Below, piece after piece: positions 55,683 through 64,000 of a stretch of 64,000 nucleotides of DNA. The notes under the pieces were generated by a model, which worked only from the letters and a program-made list of their open reading frames with translations, did not search any database and was not told the origin of the DNA. Source of the stretch: Asterella californica (Eukaryota > Streptophyta > Marchantiopsida > Marchantiales > Aytoniaceae). The stretch is from assembly GCA_036924285.1 (NCBI GenBank), contig JAYKYS010000004.1, forward strand, positions 19,128,001-19,192,000. The letters run 5' to 3'. The translations under genes and the position numbers were made by a program. Numbering within the stretch: the stretch's first letter is position 1; each line of letters opens with the position of its first letter.

Positions 55683-57123
55683 CTATGAAGCATGCACATC
55701 CACCACACCAACTCCCACTGACTTTGATGTCTTGCTCTTGGGTTTCTTCTTCTTGCTTCTCTTAGAACTCAGTCCTCCTCTGAGTTCCCTTCGTAAGCTG
55801 GGATTAAGTGCGATCAGTTGTCCAACAGTGATGTTGGCTTTCTGAGCACCCACATCTTCAACCACATCATATCTCGCTTGGGAAGATGAAATGGTGAAAT
55901 CCGCCATCCCTAGCTTCCTTCTTGGCTCCCTTGGTGTACTCGAAACATTACTCGAACGAGTACTTCTACTTGCTGACTCCTCCATGAAAACCGGTTCATC
56001 AAAAAATTGAGTTCTTTTCCTTTCTTGAGCTAAAAGCTCCACCGGTGCATGAGAAGAGTTTGAACTCTCTCCTTTCTCGTAGATGGGATCTCGCACGACA
56101 TCGATAGTAGCCACCCCCTTGTCTCGTCCTTGTGATGGATTTCCTCCACCCACATTCATTCTGACAGCTTCGGCACCTCTTGCTCCGTTGTTAGGACAAT
56201 TTCGCTAGAAATGAGAACCTCCACACGTCCAACAAGTGATTCCTCCAAAGTTACCTTGGTTGCCTCCAAAGTTACCTTGATTTCCTCGGTTGGGATTGTT
56301 GTCGTAACCTCTTTGACCTCCTCCTCCACCTTTGTTCCTCCATTCTCGTAACTGCACCACGTTTATCTTGAGATCCGCAAGAGTATTGGTGATGCTCTTC
56401 AGCTCAGCATGAAAATCAGAGGTGACAGTAGACATCGTTGTTGGGAAAAACGGTCTTGGCACCACCGTTGGAGTAGGAGCGTTGAAGCAATCACAATTGT
56501 GATGGTGCAAGTGCGATCGTCGTGGCTACACCAGGAGTCGGAGTCGACACCAGAGCAGCATGATGAGGTTGGATGATATCTCCTTCATCCAAACTCTCTT
56601 CCATATTTGTCGCAATCTTGATGGCCTCCGCTTTTGTTGCTGGCTTCTCGTACCTCACTTGGGTTCGAATTGAAGGTCTCAACCCTCCCACCAAGTTCTT
56701 GGTCAACACTGCTCCAATCCCCGCCATCGTTAACTCCACATTGTCTCCACTCTTCCGTAGGACCGTCCGAAACCGTTGCTCCAACTTATCCACCCTTTCG
56801 GCATATTGCCGAACTTTCTCGTCGTCTCGTTGCTTCAAATGAGTAAGCTCCACCATGAGCTTCTCATAACTCTCTTTTGGAAGAAATTCTTCGATGAGTG
56901 CATTACTCAACGTCTCCCATGTGTCCTCAACTGCACCAGGTGTCTTGCTCTTCACTCGGTCTTCATACCACGTAAGAGCAAAATCTTCTAAAAACTCTGG
57001 CAGTAACAACACCCATTCTTCCTTCCTTCTCACGTTGTTTCCGATGCAACCCCTTTTGAAGTCTCGTACAAATGGTTCTACATCTTCATTGTCCTTCCCA
57101 TGAAACACTGGTAACTTCCCCAT
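55683..57123 (-). pseudogene. gag: A4 Gag, interrupted
   Basis: Gag from the ATG at 57123. The first 200 residues are intact, then small deletions near 56480-56495 shift the frame. TAG replaces CAA in the zinc knuckle at about 56205, as in A3, and another TAG (GAG to TAG) lies at 55683. The extra GNQGNF repeat is shared with A3. Confidence 0.9.
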
Positions 57124-57336
57124 CTTGTAACTATTCTTTCTACCCTTCTAATTTTTGTGCAATAACTACTCGCTAAAAGAGTACGAACATCACCAATTCC
57201 ATTCGCGAATAATCTACCATAGGTAAAATGAAAGGAAATGGTTGTAACAACACCTCTTGTGCCATCTCTTCTCCCAAGGTAATCATGAGTCTGAGTCGCA
57301 TCACCGCCTTCTCCACCATCCGAATGACGATCTCCA

Positions 57337-57813
57337 TCACAACTCAGTTGAGTCCTCTTTTGAAGTCGACAACTTCTCCGTCTCCGCTCTTTGAGTCTCG
57401 TCCAACTTCTCAACTACTGACGTAAGTAGGGCGGCCACATCTACGCACTTGTGTCCTCTGGATAGATCACCCACTCCACAACTTGGACAAGGATCTTCGC
57501 CTAGAAGATGAATTGGCGCTGGTGACGATGGACCCACTCGAAGACTTAAATCAGTAAACTCCCGCTTCCCTTTAGCTCTCTCGGTTCTGATTCTAGTTGG
57601 ACAATTCACTACTTTGTGTCCCAACCCTCTACAGAAATAACACCACAAGTCGGTTTCTACTCTTCTCCTCGGAGATTCTACTTGAGGTTTAGTACTAGGG
57701 TTTTCAAACTCGACGATAATCTCTCTCGAACTTTCTCCGACACTTACTATGACATCTAAACCTTGAGGAAGGTTTCTAAGTCTAACTTTCCAATCTTTTG
57801 AATTTCCACTCAT
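57337..57813 (-). CDS. A4 ORF-b, CCHC zinc-knuckle protein upstream of gag
   Basis: A 158-aa ORF starts at the ATG at 57813 and its stop is 213 nt before the gag ATG. It has a CX2CX4HX4C knuckle (CYFCRGLGHKVVNC), a CPSCGVGDLSRGHKC cluster, an Arg-rich link and a charged tail. Compared with A3 I see L/S near the start and one change near the end, while gag of both copies has stops. It is in the same frame as ORF-a and gag but separated by stops. Possible roles are an extra nucleocapsid-like or RNA-binding protein. The family is unknown to me. Confidence 0.7.
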   Translation of the reverse strand: MSGNSKDWKVRLRNLPQGLDVIVSVGESSREIIVEFENPSTKPQVESPRRRVETDLWCYFCRGLGHKVVNCPTRIRTERAKGKREFTDLSLRVGPSSPAPIHLLGEDPCPSCGVGDLSRGHKCVDVAALLTSVVEKLDETQRAETEKLSTSKEDSTEL

Positions 57814-57951
57814 GTTGCACCTTCTCAACCATTAAGTGGACAAAATATCATAGAGGAAAATAATTCTACATTACTTTCTTAACTCTTCCGAGCTTTATAT
57901 TGGAAATCGTGCATTATACATGCTATACACGAAATAAAATCTAATCTAAAA

Positions 57952-58269
57952 TTAACTATCGAAGATATGATCCTCCTCACCATCGTTTGTACTCATCACA
58001 ACAGACATCTTGAACTCACTCTTATAAGGATCCAACTCTACTTCACCAGGAGCATTCGTGGCCTCCACAGTGAATGATGCTTTCATCTCGGTTTTCTTCA
58101 AATCTGCGCCAATGGTCGCGGAAGCTTCTTGGTATAGGGTAAAGAGGGCACCCCAAGTAGTATAGATAAGTGTTCGCAACTCATCTACACTTAACTTTGG
58201 CTTCTCCGACTCCGTTCGAACTCCTAAACGTCTCTTCTTCCACCTCGTCATTCGAACTGGATTCCCCAT
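57952..58269 (-). CDS. A4 ORF-a, conserved small protein
   Basis: An ORF of about 105 aa from the first ATG at 58269 (MGNPVRMTRWKKRR), with the frame open further upstream without ATG. The basic N-terminus is followed by DELRTLIYTTWGALFTLY, EASATIG, and an acidic C-terminus (DGEEDHIFDS). It is recognisable in A3. No family is known to me. It lies between the leader repeats and ORF-b. Confidence 0.6.
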   Translation of the reverse strand: MGNPVRMTRWKKRRLGVRTESEKPKLSVDELRTLIYTTWGALFTLYQEASATIGADLKKTEMKASFTVEATNAPGEVELDPYKSEFKMSVVMSTNDGEEDHIFDS

Positions 58270-58439
58270 GAAGTATCTACGAGACCTCCTTGTATGCCAA
58301 AACGTATATCTCTTAGTTGGTAAGAGATCTCTCCAAGATTTTTGTGGTCTCCAGTAGCTCAACCTCCAAGCTACTAAATCATGAAGTTTCAACAGAAACT
58401 TCCCTACTCAGAAGAGATGGTGATGACTGTACAAATTTT

Positions 58440-59030
58440 CAGAGAACTGAAATTTGTATATTTTCACTTCCCTCATGGTTGTCAACCCCCTCCACTTTGA
58501 AAAATTCTTTCTCCCTCTTCAGACCTCATCTTCTCATGATTTCTTTTGTCCTGGATAGCTTATCAGCCACTCTAAAACACTGGAAAGTTTCTCAGGAAAA
58601 TAAAATTCACAGAAAATCTGACACTGACTGTAAACTTTTTCCAGAGAAAAGAATTTGTCAACGCTCATGAATAGACCCCCTCAACTTTGAAAAATCATTG
58701 CTCCCTCTCTAGACCACCTTTTCCTATCATTTCTTTTGTCTTAGATAGGTTATCAGCCAATCTAAAACACTGGAAAGTTTCTCAGGAAAATAAAATTCAC
58801 AGAAAATCTGACAATGACTGTAAACTTTTTCCAGAGAACAGAATTCCTCAACTCTCACGAATAGACCTCCTCAACTTTGAAAAATCATTGCTCACTCTCT
58901 AGACCACCTTTTCCTATGATTTCTTTTGTCTTAGATAGGTTATCAGCGAGTCTAAAACACTGGAAAGTTTCACAGGAAAATAAAAATCACAGAAAAGTTG
59001 ACAGCGACTGTACAAATTTTCCAGAGAGCA
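58440..59030. repeat. A4 leader tandem repeat, 3 units of 190 bp
   Basis: The phrase CTTTGAAAAAT occurs at 58495, 58685 and 58875, exactly 190 bp apart. Each unit carries CTAAAACACTGGAAAGTTTC and CAGGAAAATAAAA. Short plus-strand frames inside are products of the repeat and not genes. Confidence 0.9.
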
Positions 59031-59325
59031 GAATTTCTAAACTCACAAATTTCTCTCCTCTAATAACTTTTCTCTCCTCCTTTCTCTACAACTCTTATTG
59101 CACCTTCTTTCAACTCCCCTCAAACCCTTTCTAAGTGAACAAGATGTAAAGAATGACTTCGAACGCGTCATATATCACTACGAGATACACGAAAGGTTAT
59201 AGCGTTGCTAACATCGCGTTAGCTCTCTCTCCTCCCAACGTTCTCTCCATGTGCTCTCTCATAATCTCCTTTTGTCGAATATAGAACTGAACTCTAAACA
59301 TTTTCAATGATCCCTTCAAGTGAGG

Positions 59326-59342
59326 TCCCGGCAACGGAACCA
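59326..59342 (-). other. A4 primer-binding site
   Basis: TGGTTCCGTTGCCGGGA on the minus strand, four A/T bases from the 5' LTR, same as A3. It fits the plant tRNA-Glu 3' end. Confidence 0.82.
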
Positions 59343-59346
59343 AAAA

Positions 59347-60263
59347 TGTAAACCCTCCGCGGTCCTATCGATCACTACCCCCCCCCAATCTCTCAACCTC
59401 CACGATCGTCATCCACGAATCTGCAACATGTCGGGCCTGTCTCTCACTCATGGGTCACCTCTGATGGCTTTGATGGAAGCACACCATGAACTTGAAGGGA
59501 AAATGCTGAGTTCACTCATTCATACACCCACAAACTTATCAACTAAAAATCTCCTTAAACACATCAACTAAAAATCCTCCATTCTAACAACGTCTCTCAA
59601 GTTCTCACATGCTAAAAATATCCCACACTTTCTATATTACTCAAGTTGTCATTACGACAATGTGAAAACAAGGATGAGGAGCTCTTCTCTACTCCTCTAT
59701 TTATACATTCTAGGTTTTTACTTTGGTACTCCCCGGTAACTCAGCCGTAACTACTTTTACCGGGTTTTACTAAGATATTACTTAAGGTAAAAGCATTGAT
59801 CACATGGGCTTTTTACCTTTTCACATGGGCTTATTTCTTCAAAGTCAACAACTTCTAGAAGGATTCTGGAATATTCTCAAGGAATCTCGAATTTCCACCC
59901 CCCCTCTACACTAGGACCCACTAAAAAGGAAACATGTGGAATCTCTTCTTGTTTTTAATGCCCACAAAGTCCACAACTTTAATCCAACCACTAATATCAA
60001 GTCAAAAAGGAGATAAGAGATACTTTCCACCCCCTTTCTACCTTTTAGACAAGATGACAAGATAGTAGTGCTCACTCTTTAGCAAATATCTGAATTCTGC
60101 CAAAAGTACAGCTAAGTTTAACCATAACTAACTTTTAGCTAGTCATGACTAACTTGATACCTCCTTAAAGTACTTTGGCAGCCAATAAACATTCTCAACA
60201 CTTAGTTATAACTAAACACCTTACTAATAGACAAACTTCCTATGTGTAACATAGGTCTTTACA
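59347..60263 (-). repeat. A4 5' LTR (917 bp)
   Basis: TGTAAACCC to GTCTTTACA (plus strand), near identical to 51320-52242. The last bases have CTTTACA instead of CGTTACA. Confidence 0.95.
59697..59705 (-). promoter_or_regulatory. TATA-like box in A4 5' LTR
   Basis: TATAAATAG on the minus strand, in the conserved LTR position. Confidence 0.6.
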
Positions 60264-60862
60264 GAACTCCTTCTAACCAAACGTTGAGACGGTCAAGACA
60301 TGTTCATCCTTGTATGCAGTCCACCAGAGAAGCGCATGATCCTTCAGGAGCATAACCGCCGCTCTCACCTTCTTTGACTCCTGAGCCTGTTGTGTCTCAA
60401 AGTATAAGTCCAACTCAATTAAGAAATCTTTAACTTTACGATCCCGTCTTATACCTAAAAATGAGGTTGACAAATTCGTCTTATAAAGCTTTCTAGTAGA
60501 CGAGAAACTCCTTTGGTCTGTCTCAAGCTCAACGATACGTTTGTCCCTGGAAACCATATCCTCCTGCATGATCTTCATCATCTTGATGAGTTCCGCATAC
60601 AAGGCTTCTTGACTTCCCGCGTCTGAATCGTTGGGCACCGTTGACAAGACTCCATCTTGCTGCACTGGTGCCGCAGTTGGTACTGGCCTTCCTTGACGTT
60701 GGGACGAAGGTTGTCGGTTATCGTCCCTTGTCTGTGCCTCGGGGCTAGCTAGAGTCGATCTGGTCTCGGTGTCAGCCGCCACTCGTCTCTTGGTCTTCCT
60801 CTTGGAACTTTGTCCTATGTCGATCATCGCTCCAAGTGTTCATCTAGAAACGTTGATCCGTT
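60264..60862 (-). pseudogene. gag: D Gag N-terminal part and leader
   Basis: From the ATG at 60827 (MIDIGQSSKRK): a polar Arg/Gln-rich N-terminus, a coiled-coil-like segment (ELIKMMKIMQEDMVSRDKR) and the start of a gag domain (KVKDFLIELDLYFE, LLWWTAYKDE). It is cut by A4 and continues at 51319. The 35 bases upstream of the ATG match the Db leader and are cut by F2 at 60863. Confidence 0.85.
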
Positions 60863-62873
60863 TGTGGTGCCCACAAATTACAGGATGCACGAATTTTTGA
60901 AATTTTTAAGAATAATGACTTGTTTGTATAATTGAAGAAGCGTTGTTACTTAAGGTTACGTCTTCCTTAACAGGAAGATGATCTTAAGAGCTGTTTGTAA
61001 TAAGAAGTTGACTTCTTCAGAAGACGACCGTCTTCGGAAGATCGTCTTCCCAGTTACGTCTTCAGAAGACGAGAAGACGGCGGAAGACACCTATCTTCCA
61101 GAAGACAGCGACCGCGAAGGACCAACCACGAGTTTTCGGGTAAGACAGTAGGTGTACCTACTAGAGCGCACCGAATAGGTAGATAGGTTAGGAAGACACC
61201 AAGGTCGAGAACCCCTAATCTGCGGGGAAGATGCGTGAGGAAGCACATTAGGCACCTTCCAACTTCCCGCAGCATAGCGCGCCTGAAGAAGATCGATTGA
61301 GAGAGTGAGCTTCGCGAGCTAGCATTGAGAGAGGAATCGAGTGAGACATCGAGGTAGGAGAGAGTAAGTTGGCAGCTAGGCGAAGGGTGAGATCGAATTG
61401 CGGGAGCACAAACAGCAGAGAAAGCGAAGGCGTTTCTGTGGAGCTTCCGAGAAGCTGACAGTGAAGAATGGCGAGTAGAAGCAGAGGTGGAATCGAGGTG
61501 TGGACCGAAATTGACAGCAGGCGCAGTCGTGTGGAGTCGCATTGGAAGCTAAGACAAGAGCCAGAAGCGCGCGGAGGTCGAAGGCAACTCGGGGAGCCGA
61601 AGAAGACTGTACAGGTTCTTCCCCCTGTTCTTTTCCCCTCCCACTTCTTCTCGCCTTTTCTTGGCACTCCCCGCGCTTCCTTGATTGTGTGCAGGCAGCC
61701 TGATCGATTACCCCACCCCCATTCTTTCTATTGAGACATTGGGCGCGGAAGCGCTACCCAATTTCTGTCAGACATCTCCTTGCTTCTTTCTGAGCTCAAT
61801 TCGAGCTTCCCTACTCCTAGCCCTCAAATTGGAGATCCCAACTATCAATTTCCCTACCCCCCTACCTCTCTATCCCCGAAACTTGGAACAGAAGACGATT
61901 CGGAAGATGGGAACATCTTCGGAAGACGCTTCTTGAACTTGACTGTCTTCGGAAGACCGTCTTCGGAAGATTGTCTTCGGAAGTCGACTGAACACAATTC
62001 GTATCAAGAGTGGATTTGCTTTGCTTTTGTGTTTAGAGAGGCTTGGTACGAATCCTGAGTGGAGTGGTGAGTTGTTGTGTTAATTCGAGAAGTTGGAAGT
62101 CGGGAACTAGGCCTGTGCCTCCCGGTCTTCCAAGCTTCTCAACTCCCCATCTTCCTAGAGAGACTAGAAGACTGGAAGGCTGGCAAAATGAGCGAGAAGA
62201 TGCGAGGGTCCATTCGGGTCTCTTCTGTCCGATCCATAGCAGCCGTTCCTTCTTCTTCCCGAACTTAGAAGAGAGTTGTGAGAAGTCTTGCTGGCAGAAT
62301 CTGGAGAGAATGGTCGAGGGTCATGTCTTCCCATCATGCAGCAAGCTTCTTCTGAGTGTGTATGAGAGGTGAGAAGTCAGAAGAACAGAGTGCACATGTC
62401 TTGAGTCTGTTGTGAGGATAGATTGCGCGTAGGAAGAAGAAGACAGGTGAGACCAGTGAAGGGAAGCTTGACTTCGGGAAGTCTTCCGAGAAAGACATTG
62501 AATCGAAAGTTGTCCCAAGTGTCTTCCCAGAGGCCACTGTCACCGCAGGAGCCCGCAACCATCTTCTGAACCTTTCTCATACTCTACTTCTCGCATATCT
62601 TGTATCTTCTGATAGGAAGTAGGATGTAATGCAAGGTGGGTTGTCTTCTTGGTAATCCATGCGAGACCTTGCTTAGATAGGATTGTTTAGATATAGCTCG
62701 GAAGACGAGAGCTATCTAGGAAGTACTGTTAGAATCCCGGAAGACGGAGTAGCTGTCTTTTGGAAGACTAGTTTCGTCTTCTGAGAAGTAGAAGCTAGAC
62801 TGTGGGCACTCGGGAAGAACTGAGCCTTCAGCTCATAGCAGGTGCTTGTGGTTTAGTGCAACAGATCTTCCAG

Positions 62874-63661
62874 GTATGTCGATGCATCCGCGAGGCTTGG
62901 TGTTACCCGCGGCAGAATTGGCCGAGGCCACTCCTTTTCTCAAGGAGTTGGGTCCCGACTTCGTCCTGTGGGATTGGAACCTCGCAGATCAAGGGCTTCT
63001 GGAGGAGGTGTGGGCCGCGTTACCACCACGTAACCGTGTACCTGCGAAGGCAGGATTAGCTCGGGGAAGACCGTCTTCCTGGACTGAAGACTGGTGGCGT
63101 AAGGCGTTTCACAGGTCTGAGACCGAGAACCGAGGATATTGGTACGAGAAGAAGATCTTGCCTAGGATTGTGAGTTCATGGCATGTGCCTGGGAGTACCA
63201 CCTGCCTTTTCGTGGAAGACAGGCAAGGGAGGAACGGTTGGAAGATAGAGTCTTACCGGGAGCCGAAGAAGCGACTTCTGGCGAAGTTGTTTCTGCATCT
63301 TTTCCCCAAGGGAAAAGCGCAGAAGACAAGGTACTTAGGAGATCAGGACGTGGAGTTCCTGGAATCAGTGTGGGATGACAGAGTGCCAATCTACTGGGGC
63401 GCGTACATCCACAACTATGTACAGATGGAGCTAGCATACTTGGGTACCCCGGCGGGAGGACACCTGACGCCCTTCTTCTGCTACTTGTATGTAGCCATGG
63501 GGGATCTTAGGGAAGATCAGCCGGCAGCGTATGGGCCGACGGAGCGACAGGAGGTGAAGGAGGAGACCTCGGAAGACGATGACCGAGAGGCAGCAGCAAC
63601 GCCCCCTCCCACTCTGATGCCACAGCTGAGACCGGCTCTCACTAGAAGACGCTTCTGGTGA
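62874..63661 (+). CDS. F protein, unknown family
   Basis: An open frame of ~261 aa from the first ATG (MSMHPRG); the frame is open a little upstream from a TTG. It is Trp/Leu-rich in the first 150 residues (LWDWNLADQGLLEEVW, EDWWRKAF, ENRGYWYEKKILPRIV), then WGAYIHNYVQMELAYLG and LTPFFCYLYVAMGDL, then a Glu/Asp-rich tail. The position at the start of a repeat's coding region suggests a Gag-like protein, but I see no gag domain or zinc knuckle. It ends at TGA, 63659-63661, and an acidic frame continues in another phase. Confidence 0.65.
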
Positions 63662-64000
63662 GGGAAGACGAGTCTAGTGGGTCGGAAGACGCCACACCAG
63701 TGAGGAAGATGGGTCACAGAAGCGTACCGAGGACACCCATCTCTCTCATTCATTTAGGATCAGAATCGGACTCGGAGGTAGAGCTGCTGAGTACCCGATC
63801 GGAGCAAAAGACAGCTTCTGTAACACCTGGGAGTCTTCCGAAGACTCCAGAAGACGAAGGATGGATGGGCGCTCCTACTGCGATGCGAGGAAGCGCAAAG
63901 AGGAGAGCCGCTCCTGCCATGAGGAGTCTTCCACCCCGGAAGATGAGAAGAGTAGCTTCTTCTCGTGCGCAGAAGATGAAGGTCGTAGTGGTGGAAGAGG
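63646..64000 (+). pseudogene. F protein continuation in shifted frame
   Basis: Just before the F stop, the -1 frame opens (preceded by a TAG at 63643) and stays open to the window end. It reads REDESSGSED, then Ser/Pro/Arg-rich segments (PRTPISLIHLGSESDSE, KRRAAPAMRSLPPRKMRR). The composition fits the linker of a gag-like protein. It may be joined to the upstream ORF by a 1-nt indel or a frameshift. Confidence 0.5.

Larger units (their letters stand above)
51320..60263 (-). mobile_element. A4, complete family A element
   Basis: An 8.9-kb minus-strand element with near-identical LTRs (51320-52242 and 59347-60263), primer site, polypurine tract, ORF-a, ORF-b, gag, PR and pol. GAAC before (51316-51319) and after (60264-60267) is the target duplication, and removing the element rejoins a D gag reading. 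The coding parts carry nonsense codons and small deletions, so it is probably non-autonomous despite the young LTRs. Confidence 0.95.
60863..64000 (+). mobile_element. F2, F-family element running off the window
   Basis: Begins TGTGGTGCCCACAAATTACAGG exactly where the D leader breaks, and matches F1 in opposite orientation. The first ~2 kb (60863-62840) has no convincing gene; it is probably LTR plus leader and is full of GAAGAC/GTCTTC hexamers, with eight between 61020 and 61106. The coding region starts near 62874. No primer-binding site could be fixed, so LTR class is likely but not proven. Confidence 0.75.

Noticed and set aside
57078..57413. 111-aa minus-strand ORF also present at 19366-19701
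   Set aside because: It overlaps the end of ORF-b and the start of gag in another frame. Its conservation follows from these, and it has no features of its own.
58440..59030. CRISPR-like array
   Set aside because: The 190-bp units are directly tandem with no spacers, and the context is a retrotransposon leader.

Overview
This window is a dense, nested block of plant LTR retrotransposons. I see no host protein gene, rRNA, functional tRNA gene or CRISPR array. The elements are Ty3/Gypsy (Metaviridae-type): gag, aspartic protease, RT, RNase H and DDE integrase occur in that order, bounded by TG...CA LTRs with primer-binding sites and polypurine tracts. A chromodomain integrase and plant-style tRNA primers point to a land plant. 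Family B looks like a lineage I associate with fungi and early-diverging plants, so a bryophyte or lycophyte is possible, but the species cannot be fixed from this sequence.

Four families are named here. A (about 920-bp LTR, probable tRNA-Glu primer site, Athila-like RT, two extra ORFs before gag) occurs as A1 and A2 (1-8267, sharing one LTR), A3 (18157-22364), A4 (51320-60263, complete, TSD GAAC) and A5, a decayed plus-strand fragment (27930-29571). B (about 1.3-1.8-kb LTR, Gag-PR and RT-RH-IN in different frames) occurs as B1 (8288-18156, complete, TSD CCGC) and as the decayed joined pair B2/B3 (41237-49312). D (chromodomain integrase, initiator-Met primer site) occurs as LTRs Da, Db and Dc, pol remnants, a gag-chromodomain fusion ORF, and a gag-PR split by A4. 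F (rich in the hexamer GAAGAC, with a protein I do not recognise) is at 22365-24945 (minus) and 60863-64000 (plus, running off the end).

The nesting gives an order of events. B1 entered A3; A3 entered F1; B2/B3 entered D LTR Dc; A4 entered a D gag; F2 entered the leader of the same D element; and a 4.3-kb composite block (32861-37155) entered D RNase H. Families A, B and D each show internal regions joined through one shared LTR, which suggests repeated LTR-LTR or unequal recombination.

The most notable signal is at the PR/RT junction of family B. A slippery heptamer GGGTTTT in the correct frame is followed after 7 nt by a predicted H-type pseudoknot, and paired changes between B1 and B2 support the stem. 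Other points of interest are the two conserved ORFs upstream of gag in family A, an intact 243-aa ORF joining Gag N-terminus to integrase tail and chromodomain, a tRNA-like segment inside the B LTR, and the unknown F protein. The longest stretches without a call are 24946-27929 and most of 32956-37155.
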